A stretch of DNA of 64,000 nucleotides from Gemmataceae bacterium. GTDB taxonomy: Bacteria; Planctomycetota; Planctomycetia; Gemmatales; Gemmataceae. Position 1 is the stretch's first letter, and each line of letters begins with the position of its first letter. The translations under genes and the position numbers were made by a program. Under the pieces are notes generated by a model that saw only the letters and a list, made by a program, of their open reading frames with translations, did no database searches and was not told where the DNA came from. The stretch spans positions 1 to 64,000 of the forward strand of contig JAHBXO010000029.1 in assembly GCA_019636445.1 (NCBI GenBank), read 5' to 3'. Of this stretch, positions 46,805 to 55,293 are shown in pieces.

Positions 46805-47698
46805 ATGGGGCTGCTCCAACCTGCCCAATCGGAAGAACCCGAACTGACAACCGACGCGGAGGCGGATCTCGCCGAGCAGGAGCTCGGCGTGCCCGACGCC
46901 ACCTTCCGCGCTGGAGGACGCCGGACCAAGCTCAAGGTCTTTCTTGGTTTCGGACTTGTGGTCTACGGGCTGATCGCGAACTACCTTTGGTGGGTCCACG
47001 GCCCCGCCCGCTTCGGCCATCTCGAATTTCATTTCCTGATCGCGCCGCCCATCATCGGCGGAGGCCTGCTCGGCTTCCTCTACCGCCATCGCGGCCTGCG
47101 CATCCTTCTCTTCCCCACCGGCCTCCTCCGACTCAAGCCCGGCGAGGTCGAATCGTTCCCCTGGGACGGTGTCGCCACCCTGCGCGTGCGCACCGATGCC
47201 GGTGAGCCTCAATTCGAGTGGAACGAGACTGGTGAACTGGTCGGTTGTTGGCTGCCGGTCAGCGTGCCCCTTGTCCAAGTCTGGAATTCCTGGTTTGAAG
47301 TTGAGCGAACCGATGGCGAGAAGGTCCGGTTTCGGCCCGCGGTGGCGGACTTTCCCGAACTCGCCAAAGGCGTTCAGATGGGGACCTTTGCGGCCCGATG
47401 GCCCAACATTCTGGCAACCCTGAATTCCGGCGGGACCATCCATTTCGGCGAACTGTCGGTGACACGCGACGGCTTGCGACTCGGAAACAAGACATTGCCG
47501 TGGGCCGAGATCCGGGAAGCCAGCCTGGCACACCGAATCCTCCAGGTGAAGAAAGTCGGCAGTTGGCGGGCCTGGTGGGCCAAGGAGATTTCGACATTGC
47601 ATAATCCGCACCTCCTCTTTGGCGTGTTCGTGCTGATGGGCGTCAAGAAGCCCGAGGCGGCGAGCGACGAACCGGACGCGAAGCCGGATGCGGACTAA
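46805..47698 (+). CDS. Membrane protein of unknown function (DUF6585-like)
   Basis: 297 residues: an acidic N-terminus, two membrane segments (about 44-63 and 72-90, around residues FLGFGLVVYGLIANYLWW and FLIAPPIIGGGLLGFLY), then a PH-like beta domain with LLFPTGLLRLKPGEVESFPWDGVATL that resembles DUF6585 proteins, and a repeat-like second half (GLRLGNKTLPWAEIREASL). The resemblance is by eye. ATG 46805 follows GGAG by 8 bases. Its last 4 bases overlap the end of the convergent acyltransferase gene. Confidence 0.7.
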   Translation: MGLLQPAQSEEPELTTDAEADLAEQELGVPDATFRAGGRRTKLKVFLGFGLVVYGLIANYLWWVHGPARFGHLEFHFLIAPPIIGGGLLGFLYRHRGLRILLFPTGLLRLKPGEVESFPWDGVATLRVRTDAGEPQFEWNETGELVGCWLPVSVPLVQVWNSWFEVERTDGEKVRFRPAVADFPELAKGVQMGTFAARWPNILATLNSGGTIHFGELSVTRDGLRLGNKTLPWAEIREASLAHRILQVKKVGSWRAWWAKEISTLHNPHLLFGVFVLMGVKKPEAASDEPDAKPDAD

Positions 47699-48702
47699 TG
47701 GGGCTTCCAACGATTCCGCAACCGGTTGAACGGACGCTCGACGATGCGATGCAGGATTTCGGCGAGGATGAAGGCCAGAGCCAGCGCCGCGACGAGTTGC
47801 CCGACGGGCGGCAGGGGCAGTTTCCTGGCCAGCACCAGCGCCTCGATATGGACCAGGTAAAGCGCGTACGCCCGCGACGCGATGAACTCGAGGATTGCCA
47901 CGCGGCGTACGGTGATGGATTCGGCTCCCACGACCCACGCGGCGAATACCAGTGCCCAACCTCCGGTGCCCCAGTCGGGCAGCCACCACTCCCAGACCGT
48001 TCGGTTGACGGCCGCGATCGATATCAGCACCAGCGATACGCCAAACAGTGGCCCCGCGAACCGTTTCATCCGTCCCCATGTTGCCGGCCGATTGACAGCG
48101 AGCCACGCAATCAGGACGCCGGCGAGGCATTGTTCGAAGAGAACGTGCGTCTCGGTGATGTGGTAATCGGGGCGATGCCGGTAATGGCCCGCGATGTGCA
48201 AGCCGACGAGCGCCAATACGATGGCCGCGAAACACCACGCGGACTTCGGATACCGAGCCGCAAGCAGGATCGCCGGGCCGATGGCGAGGTAGAAGTGTTC
48301 CTCGACACACAGAGACCAGGTGACACCAAGGAACGGCCGGTGTTCGAGATAATTCTGGAGGAAGATCAGGTACCGCCAGTCGATCAAGTTGGCTTTGCCG
48401 GTGGCCGCGAGTTGAAAGAACGTCGCGAACAGGACGGCATAATACGCGGGAAGTGTGCGTAGCCAGCGGCGGATCCAGAAGCGGCGGACGTCGACGGTGC
48501 CGGTAGCGTTCGACTCGCGGAACAGTTGGGAGCCGAGGAGGAAGCCGCTGAGGACGAAGAAGAGGTCGACGCCGCGACCGCCGACGGAGAGTGCCTTGGC
48601 GAGTTCGGTGCCGCCGGCGAATTGGTTGGCGAAGTGCGTGGCCAGGACCATGAGGATGGCGGCGGCGCGGAGCCAGTCGAGCGCGGGGTTGCGCGCGGTC
48701 AC
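47695..48702 (-). CDS. Acyltransferase family 3 (OafA-like) membrane protein
   Basis: 335 residues with about ten membrane segments. The N-terminus has the family pattern LDWLRAAAILMVLATHF (active His23), followed by GVDLFFVLSGFLLGSQLF, the RRFWIRRWLRTLPAYYAVL motif and a LWSLCVEEHFYL-like segment (VTWSLCVEEHFY). These enzymes acetylate or succinylate surface sugars from the inner membrane. It is the last gene of the polysaccharide operon and overlaps the upstream glycosyltransferase by 4 bases. Confidence 0.9.
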   Translation of the reverse strand: MTARNPALDWLRAAAILMVLATHFANQFAGGTELAKALSVGGRGVDLFFVLSGFLLGSQLFRESNATGTVDVRRFWIRRWLRTLPAYYAVLFATFFQLAATGKANLIDWRYLIFLQNYLEHRPFLGVTWSLCVEEHFYLAIGPAILLAARYPKSAWCFAAIVLALVGLHIAGHYRHRPDYHITETHVLFEQCLAGVLIAWLAVNRPATWGRMKRFAGPLFGVSLVLISIAAVNRTVWEWWLPDWGTGGWALVFAAWVVGAESITVRRVAILEFIASRAYALYLVHIEALVLARKLPLPPVGQLVAALALAFILAEILHRIVERPFNRLRNRWKPH

Positions 48703-49748
48703 GGTCGGAGGGTCCGGGCCAGCGAGAAGGCGGCACGGAGAAGGCCGAGACCGGGTCGCCAGCGATCATGGCGGACGCCGCCGACGCCGAGAAGGCCATC
48801 GTAAAAGCCTTCGACGATGGCACGGGCCGAGTCGCGTTCGCCGTTGGCGCGTTCGACGCGGTAGCGATGGAGCAGGTAGGACAAGAGGTGCCGTCGGCTG
48901 CCCCATCGTCCGCGCGTTCCGGACTTCGCACCGTGGTTCCGCAGCAACCGTACGAGGTTCCGCGCGTCATAGTAGCGCTGATGCGCCTTCCCTTCCCGCC
49001 GGAAGGTGCTCGATCCCTTGTGTTGCACGAGGGCGTCGGTGAGGATGCCGCACTTCGTCGTTCGGCCGGCGCGCAGACACCAGTCCGATTCCTCATGGAT
49101 CAGAAAATACCGTTCATCCACGAAGCCGATCGTTTCGATCACATCCTTACGGATCATGAGGCAACAGCCGTTGACGATGTCGCACGGCACGACGCCGATG
49201 GGACCGCGATCGTCCTGCGGCACGTCAATCGGCTGGAAGAATCCATCGCGGTCCGGCCGGTTGAAGACGACGCCGGTCGTCTGCGTTTTGTCGGGTTCGT
49301 CCATGAAGCGGATGACGGGGCCGAGTACGCCGTAGTCTGGATGAGCTTGGGCGGCCTCCTTCAGACGGCGGACGAATCGGGGAGTCACCGTCGTGTCATT
49401 GTTGAGCAGCACGACCCATTCGGCACCACGGGCAAGGGCGTGGCGGACTCCGAGGTTGTTACCGCCGGCCCAGCCGCCGTTCACGTCGCTGCGGATCGTG
49501 TCGATCCAGGGGAATTCGAGTTGGAGGGCGGGAAGCGGGCTTTCGCGCGAGGCGTTGTCGATGACGACGACGCTGGCGGCGCCGTCGATCGCCTCAAGGG
49601 AGCGCAGGCACATGCGCGTGTCGTCGAGGCCGTTGAAATCGACGAGCACGATCCAGAACGCGGGGTCGCGCGCCGGCCCGGGTGGCGCCGGCAGCGCCGG
49701 AAACGGCGAAGGAATCGTATCGAGCATCGACGTGGGCATGGCGGTCAC
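48699..49748 (-). CDS. Glycosyltransferase family 2 (rhamnosyltransferase-like)
   Basis: 349 residues. GT-A fold of the WsaF/RfbF-like class: VLVDFNGLDDTRMCLRSL, VVVIDNASRESPL, the NGGWAGGNNLGVRHAL strand, then the metal-binding NNDTTV in place of DXD, and the DERYFLIHEESDWCLRAG segment typical of rhamnosyltransferase-like enzymes. No membrane anchor. The donor sugar cannot be assigned. It overlaps neighbours by 4 bases on both sides. ATG 49739 is an alternative start. Confidence 0.88.
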   Translation of the reverse strand: MTAMPTSMLDTIPSPFPALPAPPGPARDPAFWIVLVDFNGLDDTRMCLRSLEAIDGAASVVVIDNASRESPLPALQLEFPWIDTIRSDVNGGWAGGNNLGVRHALARGAEWVVLLNNDTTVTPRFVRRLKEAAQAHPDYGVLGPVIRFMDEPDKTQTTGVVFNRPDRDGFFQPIDVPQDDRGPIGVVPCDIVNGCCLMIRKDVIETIGFVDERYFLIHEESDWCLRAGRTTKCGILTDALVQHKGSSTFRREGKAHQRYYDARNLVRLLRNHGAKSGTRGRWGSRRHLLSYLLHRYRVERANGERDSARAIVEGFYDGLLGVGGVRHDRWRPGLGLLRAAFSLARTLRP

Positions 49749-50689
49749 TCGCCGGCGCGGTGGTGGACCTTTCTCGGATCGCGCCGCGTAAAGATCGACC
49801 AGTAAAGACCGGCCAGTCGGATGAGTTTCAATTCACAATAGAACGCTTCGCCGGCGTCTGCGCGCAACACGGCGCGAAAATATTCGGGTACATAGCTGAG
49901 TTGCCGGCGGAGAAAGTAGCGGGGCAGGCCAAAGAGCTTGGGCACGCGGCGGCCCTCGTCCATCAGGAGTTTGAGGTGGTTCGGACTGCCGCCCCAGGTG
50001 TAGCTGCGGTAGAAGGATTTGGTGCAGCGCGACGCGGGAATGTGATGCCGGACCACCGCCTCGGGCTGGTAGGCGATGCGCACGCCGTGGCGGTGGGCAC
50101 GTTGGAAGAGGTCGATGTCCTCGCCGCCGGCCATGCGCCCGCTGCCGATATCGGAGCGGTATTCGCCGATGCGGGCGACGAGGGATTTGCGGAACGCCAT
50201 GTTCACGTTGAAGCCGACGATGTGCGATTCGGTCACGAGGCGGGGTTCGCCGCCGAGGTCAATCAGGGCGAACATGCCGCGGAATTTCGGCGTGAACCAG
50301 GACGGCTGGGCCGATTCCCAGTCGGGGTCGACGCGGCCGAAGACGAGTTCGGCGTCGAATCGCTCGAACGCTTCCAGCGTCTTTTCGATCCATTCGGGTT
50401 CGGGAAAGGCGTCGTCGTCGGTCCAGGCGACGATGTCGCCGCGAGACTCGCGCAAGGCGCGGTTGCGCGCCAGCGAGATGCCGGGCTGGGGTTCGAACGC
50501 ACGTCGGATCGGCAACTTCCCCGCGTGCCGGGCGATCGTCGCGTCGGTCTCGTCGGTGCTGTTGTTGTTGACGACGAGGACTTCCCAGTCGACGCCCGCC
50601 GGGATCCGCAGGGTGCGGAGGTGCGCGAGGACCCGGTCGAGCATCGCGGCCCGATTCCAGGTGCAGATTGCAACGGTCACGAAGGGCAT
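49745..50689 (-). CDS. Glycosyltransferase family 2
   Basis: 314 residues. N-terminal GT-A domain with VTVAICTWNRAAMLDRVL, VVNNNSTDETDATI, the NRALRESRGDIVAWTDDDAFPEPEWI strand (DDD metal site) and GGEDIDLFQRA. The C-terminal part is a helical region with aromatic/basic patches and no clear membrane segment. ATG 50689 is chosen since VTVAICTWNRA must be near the N-terminus; it overlaps the upstream glycosyltransferase by 13 bases. It is similar along its first half to that neighbour, which suggests an old tandem duplication. Confidence 0.88.
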   Translation of the reverse strand: MPFVTVAICTWNRAAMLDRVLAHLRTLRIPAGVDWEVLVVNNNSTDETDATIARHAGKLPIRRAFEPQPGISLARNRALRESRGDIVAWTDDDAFPEPEWIEKTLEAFERFDAELVFGRVDPDWESAQPSWFTPKFRGMFALIDLGGEPRLVTESHIVGFNVNMAFRKSLVARIGEYRSDIGSGRMAGGEDIDLFQRAHRHGVRIAYQPEAVVRHHIPASRCTKSFYRSYTWGGSPNHLKLLMDEGRRVPKLFGLPRYFLRRQLSYVPEYFRAVLRADAGEAFYCELKLIRLAGLYWSIFTRRDPRKVHHRAGE

Positions 50690-51618
50690 CGGGCGGTTCG
50701 GCTCACGCGGGCTTCGTCGGCGTAGCCCGCCAGTTTCGCGGCCGTCAGGTAGTGCGCGAGCCAGTCGGTTCGGCCCCGTCGTCGGCCGATCCACGACTTC
50801 GCACGGGCCCGCCAGCTTCCCAGCACCGCCCACCGCGGACGGCCGAAAAGCGTCGGTGCGGGCGCGGCCCCATCCAGCCGCACCTGCGTCCGGCCAAGGG
50901 CCTCGAAGTACCGCCAGAAGTGCCCGGGCGTGGTGCGCTCCGGCGGAATGTAGTGTTGTATCTCCGTCGTCCCGATCCAGACACCCGGCACCCCCGCGTT
51001 TTGCATCGCGCGGATCACCGACACCTCGTCCGCCCCGATCAATCCGGTCTTCACGCGCCCGAATTTCGGATCGAACCGAAACCGCCTCTGGATTTCGGTC
51101 CGGAATCCCATGTTCGCTCCGAACGGACCTTCGTTCGGAGCGAACGGACGCACGGATTCACCGTAGTCCTTCAACGAATAGACCGGCGCCAGCAACTCCA
51201 GATTCCGCTCGATCATGACGCGGGTCGCCCGGGGAATTTCGTCCGCAAACCAGGGTGTGACCCGACCGCCGAAGTAGCCGGCGTCGGGGAAGGCCTTCGC
51301 CACCCGCACGTATTCCGCGATCCAGTTCCCGGACGCAAGCACGTCGTCATCGGTCCAGAGGATCAGTTCGCCGCGGGCCTCGTCGATCGCCCGGTTCCTC
51401 GCGTGCGAGTGGCCCTGCTTCGTTTCGACGACATGGCGGATCGGCAATGCCCCGGAGTGTTTCTCGGCCACGGCGCCCGTGTCGTCGGTGCAGTTGTTGT
51501 CAACGAGGACGAGTTCCCACTCCACGCCGTCGGGCACGCGCTGCCCGCGCAGTTCCGCAAGCGTGCGGTCCAGCAGTCTCGCGCGGTTCCAGGTGCAGAT
51601 GGCGACGGTGACGAGCAT
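50677..51618 (-). CDS. Glycosyltransferase family 2 (paralogue of the next gene)
   Basis: 313 residues. Same layout as the neighbour: VTVAICTWNRARLLDRTL, LVDNNCTDDTGAVA, NRAIDEARGELILWTDDDVL and the acceptor-site GPFGANMGFRTE strand, followed by IGADEVSVIRAM. It should add a sugar to a surface polysaccharide from the cytosolic side. A 13-bp perfect inverted repeat (51112-51145) lies in the codons for the APNEGPFGAN segment. It starts 9 bases downstream of the Wzt-like gene. Confidence 0.88.
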   Translation of the reverse strand: MLVTVAICTWNRARLLDRTLAELRGQRVPDGVEWELVLVDNNCTDDTGAVAEKHSGALPIRHVVETKQGHSHARNRAIDEARGELILWTDDDVLASGNWIAEYVRVAKAFPDAGYFGGRVTPWFADEIPRATRVMIERNLELLAPVYSLKDYGESVRPFAPNEGPFGANMGFRTEIQRRFRFDPKFGRVKTGLIGADEVSVIRAMQNAGVPGVWIGTTEIQHYIPPERTTPGHFWRYFEALGRTQVRLDGAAPAPTLFGRPRWAVLGSWRARAKSWIGRRRGRTDWLAHYLTAAKLAGYADEARVSRTARCPS

Positions 51619-51627
51619 GGGCGGAAA

Positions 51628-52902
51628 TCACTCCGCCGGCGGCACGGATTTCCATTCCGTGTCGAAAGCCAGGATGCCGAGGTCGGTATTGGCATAGAGG
51701 TGCTGCGTGCGGGCGTCGCCGACCACGTCGCAGGCGATCGCGTTGTCCACGGCGTCGATCAGGGTCGTGTTCGCCAGCGCCAGCCGAAGCGAGACCAGGA
51801 TCGAATTCGTCGGGCGGATGGTCACGTTCTTGATGCGGCACTCGAACCCCTGCCGACCCTTGCGCAGGTGGATGGGGAAGTGCGATTCGTCGGTCCAACC
51901 GGTGACGAGGCGCGTGCCGTAGAGATTCTGTACGGCGACGAGGATGTTCGCATCGGGCAGATCGACGCTCGATTCCAGGTCCATGCGCAGGACGAGGTCG
52001 TCGCCGGAGGTGAAGACGGAGACGGATCGGCCGTCGGTGTCGACGAGGCCGGCGCGGACGAACTTCGCGCGGCCATCGCCACTGCGGGGCTTCGTCCGCA
52101 GGTCGCCGGACCGCGTGTCCTTGAGCATCCGGTCCAGATACGACTGCGTGACGGCGCGGGCCGATCCCGACTCGACCATCCGCCCGCCGTCCAGCATGAT
52201 GGCGCGCTGGCAGAGGTTCGGAATCTGCTGCATGTTGTGCGAGACGAACAGCACCGTGCGCCCGCCGCGCACCAGTTCCATCATCCGATCGAGGCAGCGC
52301 TTCTGGAAGTTCGCATCGCCGACGGCGAGGACCTCGTCGACGATGAGGATTTCCGGTTCGAGGTGCGCCGCCACGCCGAACGCGAGGCGGACGTACATGC
52401 CGCTGGAATATCGCTTCACGGGCGTGTCGAGGAACTTGCCGATCTCGGAGAACTCGACGATCCGATCGAACTTGGCGGCGATCTCGCGGCGGGACATGCC
52501 GAGGACGCTGCCGTTCATGTAGACGTTTTCGCGGCCGGTCAGTTCGGGGTGGAACCCGGTGCCGACTTCGAGCAGGCTGCCGATGCGGCCACGGATTTCA
52601 ATGCGGCCCTGTGTCGGTTCGGTGATGCGCGAGATGAGTTTCAGCAGGGTGGATTTCCCCGCGCCGTTGCGGCCGATGACGCCAACCGCCTCGCCGGGAC
52701 GCACCTCGAACGACACGTCCCGCACGGCCCAGAAACTGTTGGAATCGTCCAACTGCGATCCGGGGCGCAGAAGTGCGCGGAACTTCTGGATCGTCCCCCG
52801 CGCGAACCGCCGCGCGGTTTCGGTGAGATTCAGATCTCCGGCGACCTGCGCGCCGAGGCCGTATCGTTTGGAGACGTTCTCGACTCGCAAGGCAGGGTTC
52901 AT
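51628..52902 (-). CDS. Wzt-like polysaccharide ABC exporter ATPase with C-terminal cargo domain
   Basis: 424 residues. ABC ATPase domain: Walker A GRNGAGKST (77-85), signature YSSGMYVRLAF (165-175), Walker B LIVDEVLAVGD (186-196) and switch His222. After about residue 275 a beta-sandwich Wzt_C-like domain follows, which in O-antigen exporters recognises the terminal sugar modification of the finished chain. ATG 52902 precedes the conserved LRVENVSKRYG strand; the longer open frame shadows the SIS gene. It lies 4 bases after the SIS gene, and pairs with the Wzm-like permease two genes upstream. Confidence 0.9.
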   Translation of the reverse strand: MNPALRVENVSKRYGLGAQVAGDLNLTETARRFARGTIQKFRALLRPGSQLDDSNSFWAVRDVSFEVRPGEAVGVIGRNGAGKSTLLKLISRITEPTQGRIEIRGRIGSLLEVGTGFHPELTGRENVYMNGSVLGMSRREIAAKFDRIVEFSEIGKFLDTPVKRYSSGMYVRLAFGVAAHLEPEILIVDEVLAVGDANFQKRCLDRMMELVRGGRTVLFVSHNMQQIPNLCQRAIMLDGGRMVESGSARAVTQSYLDRMLKDTRSGDLRTKPRSGDGRAKFVRAGLVDTDGRSVSVFTSGDDLVLRMDLESSVDLPDANILVAVQNLYGTRLVTGWTDESHFPIHLRKGRQGFECRIKNVTIRPTNSILVSLRLALANTTLIDAVDNAIACDVVGDARTQHLYANTDLGILAFDTEWKSVPPAE

Positions 52903-52906
52903 CGGG

Positions 52907-53500
52907 TCAAATCTCGCCCAGGCGGCGGTAGAGGTCGTCCACGACCCAGTGGAACGCGGCGAGGTGGAGCGTTTCGACGATGCCCATGTCGGCGAGGTCG
53001 ACGTGGAGGCCGTGTTGCGCGAGGCCGCGGAGCTTGCCCCCCTCGAATCCGGTGCAGCCAAAGGTTGTGAGCTTGTGCTTGTTAGCCCACTCGACCGCGC
53101 GGAGGATGTTCGGGCTGTTCCCACTGCCGCTGATGGCGATCAGCAGGTCCCCTTCCCCCCCCAGGTTCTTGAGTTGCTCGAGGAAGACGCGGTCGAACCC
53201 CTCGTCGTTCCCCCACGCCAGGATGTACGGCGTGTTGTCGGTCAGGCTGAGGATGCGGAACCGCTTCTTGGTGTCGTCGTCGAAATCCTTCTTGCGTAGC
53301 GTTCCCTTGCCGATGTCCTCGCAGAAGTGCGAGGCGTTCGAACCGCTGCCGCCGTTGCCGATGACGAAGATCGTCTTGCCGCGCCGGTAGCAGTCGTACA
53401 TGAGGTCGGCGAGGTTCGTGACCTGCGCCGGGTCGAGCCTCAGGAGTTCGTCGGCCATTCGCTTCAGGAACGGCCCGGCCGGCATCGTGGCGCCGAGCAT
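52907..53500 (-). CDS. SIS-domain sugar-phosphate isomerase (GmhA-like)
   Basis: 197 residues. Single SIS domain with the phosphate-binding GNGGSGSNASHFCEDIGKG and LLIAISGSGNSPNILRAVEWA motifs and a C-terminal ETLHLAAFHWVVDDLY helix, all typical of phosphoheptose isomerase GmhA and relatives. It may make D-glycero-manno-heptose 7-phosphate for an LPS or S-layer-like glycan, but the true substrate is unknown. It sits between the two halves of an ABC exporter, 22 bases from the permease and 4 from the ATPase. Confidence 0.88.
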   Translation of the reverse strand: MLGATMPAGPFLKRMADELLRLDPAQVTNLADLMYDCYRRGKTIFVIGNGGSGSNASHFCEDIGKGTLRKKDFDDDTKKRFRILSLTDNTPYILAWGNDEGFDRVFLEQLKNLGGEGDLLIAISGSGNSPNILRAVEWANKHKLTTFGCTGFEGGKLRGLAQHGLHVDLADMGIVETLHLAAFHWVVDDLYRRLGEI

Positions 53501-53522
53501 GGTGAGATCCTCTCGGAAAGTT

Positions 53523-54515
53523 TCAAATCGTATCCGCGAAAGTTCTTTCTACGCGCCGGAAGTAGACCAGTCCCGCGAGGAGTAGCGTGACGGTCGTCAG
53601 CGAGGCCATTCCCAGGGCTTGCCAGGAGTGCGCGTCCATAGGGTAGCCGAGAACGAGATTGCGAAACGTCAGGATGATGCCGTACATCGGATTGAGCGTG
53701 AGCACCTGTTCGCCGCGCGGCCCGACGGAGTGTCGGCCGAGGTAGATGCACGGTGTGGCGAACATCCAAAGTTGCACGCCAAAGTTCAGAAGATAGCGGA
53801 AATCCCGTTGCGCCACGATCAGCGCGGAGAGCATTACGCCAAGTCCGGTGGCGAGCATCGCCAGCAAGAGGATCGCCAGCGGCGCGAAGACGATCGTCCA
53901 GGATGGCGCGACACCGGTGTAAAGCATCACGGCGGCGACCAGGACGAGCGCGATGGCGAAATCGATCGTCGCGGAGCCGACGTTCGAGAGCGGCAGAAGC
54001 AAGCGCGGGAAATAGACCTTCGTGACAAGTCGTTCATTTGCGACGAGGCTGTTCCCGGCGTTGTTGAGCGCGGACGCGAAATAGGTCCAGGGCAGCACGC
54101 CCAGCAGGACGTGCAGGACGTAATTCGGCACCCCCTCGGCCGTCTTGCCCATCCAGCCGATGAACACGATGAAGACGAGTGCCGTGGCGACGGGTTGGAA
54201 GAGCGACCAGCCGACGCCGAGGATGGTCTGTTTGTAGCGCAGCTTCATCTCGCGAAGGACGAGGAAGTACGCCAGTTCGCGATAACGCCAAAGTTCGCCG
54301 AGGTCGGCGAATCGGAATCCGCCTCGCGGTTCGACGACGGTGAGCGGCGGCGCGGTCGAGGGGAGTATCAGGGATTTCGCGGGGGGAGGGGTCAGAACCT
54401 CGCGGATCGGTTCGTCGTGGGCGACGGTCACGCCAGCGGCCTCGGGCACGGATGAGCGGGCGGTGAAAGGATAGTTCGGAACCGGGAAAAAGGAAAAGAC
54501 GAAACCGCGATTCAT
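53523..54515 (-). CDS. Wzm-like polysaccharide ABC exporter permease
   Basis: About 330 residues with six predicted membrane segments from residue 100 on and the ABC-2 motif FLVLREMKLRYKQTILGVGWSLFQPVATALVF just before the first segment, as in Wzm/RfbA permeases. It forms the channel for lipid-linked glycan export with the Wzt-like ATPase. ATG 54515 has no clear ribosome site; GTG at 54449 or 54431 are alternatives, and the first ~60 residues look non-conserved. The open frame reaches 55397 but overlaps tssB. It heads the polysaccharide operon and diverges from the tss genes. Confidence 0.85.
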   Translation of the reverse strand: MNRGFVFSFFPVPNYPFTARSSVPEAAGVTVAHDEPIREVLTPPPAKSLILPSTAPPLTVVEPRGGFRFADLGELWRYRELAYFLVLREMKLRYKQTILGVGWSLFQPVATALVFIVFIGWMGKTAEGVPNYVLHVLLGVLPWTYFASALNNAGNSLVANERLVTKVYFPRLLLPLSNVGSATIDFAIALVLVAAVMLYTGVAPSWTIVFAPLAILLLAMLATGLGVMLSALIVAQRDFRYLLNFGVQLWMFATPCIYLGRHSVGPRGEQVLTLNPMYGIILTFRNLVLGYPMDAHSWQALGMASLTTVTLLLAGLVYFRRVERTFADTI

Positions 54516-54770
54516 GCCATTCGTGGCCCCGCGTCGCACTGAGAATCGGCCTGAAAACGTGAAGTTTGGCAACTTGTATGGGGAATCGAGCGAATTCTCT
54601 TGCTCTTGGCTTTGTGACGCCGTTAGATAGTGATCGAAACCAAAACGGGCGGCCAATCGCGGACGGACAATTCTCGCAATCCACGGAATCCGCCCGCCAA
54701 CTCGCCCCGTACAGCCTTCCGAACGGGCTGCGGCGGCGAGTGGGACGCTCCAACCCCACGAGGGCAGGCC

Positions 54771-55292
54771 ATGGCGGAAAGTTTTCAGCACAAGCTGGAC
54801 CGGGTGAGAAGCCCGCGCGTGCAGATCACCTACGACGTTGAAACCAACGGCGCGATGGTGAAGAAGGAACTCCCGTTTGTTGTCGGCATCATGGCCGGGC
54901 TTTCCGGCCACCGCGACGAAAAGGAATTGGGTGCGCTCAAGGATCGCAAGTTCGTCGAAATCGACCGCGACAACATCGACAACGTCATCAAGGACGCCGC
55001 GCCGATGCTGAATATCAGCGTCGCCAACAAGCTCGCCGACGACGATAGCAAGCTGCGGCTCTCGCTTCAGTTCAAGTCGATGGACGACTTCGCCCCGGCG
55101 AATGTGGCCGAACAGGTGGCTCCGCTGAAGGAACTGCTCGACATGCGGAAGCGGTTGGATGAGGTGATATCCCGCATCAGCACGAACAGTCAGTTGGAAA
55201 ATGTCCTCCAAGACGTTTTGGCGAACACCGAAAAGGTGAAGGAACTCGCCAAGCAAATGGGCATCGACGAAAACGCCGGGGAGGGCAAGTAA
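54771..55292 (+). CDS. tssB: Type VI secretion sheath protein TssB (VipA)
   Basis: 173 residues with the TssB pattern RVQITYDVETNGAMVKKELPFVVGIMAGLSG and RKFVEIDRDNIDNVIKDAAPMLNI. With TssC it forms the contractile tail sheath. ATG 54771 directly precedes the conserved SFQHKLDRVR start and has GAGGGCAGG upstream; the longer open frame is non-conserved. First gene of the plus-strand cluster, one base before tssC, and 255 bases from the divergent permease gene; that gap presumably holds both promoters, but no clear boxes could be assigned. Confidence 0.95.
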   Translation: MAESFQHKLDRVRSPRVQITYDVETNGAMVKKELPFVVGIMAGLSGHRDEKELGALKDRKFVEIDRDNIDNVIKDAAPMLNISVANKLADDDSKLRLSLQFKSMDDFAPANVAEQVAPLKELLDMRKRLDEVISRISTNSQLENVLQDVLANTEKVKELAKQMGIDENAGEGK

Positions 55293-55293
55293 C

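Noticed and set aside
47695..47698. 4-base overlap of convergent stop codons as possible antisense regulation
   Set aside because: Such overlaps are common in compact genomes and no hairpin or other signal is present.
54516..54770. Divergent promoters between the polysaccharide and type VI operons
   Set aside because: The region must hold promoters, but no pair of boxes with acceptable spacing could be fixed by eye.
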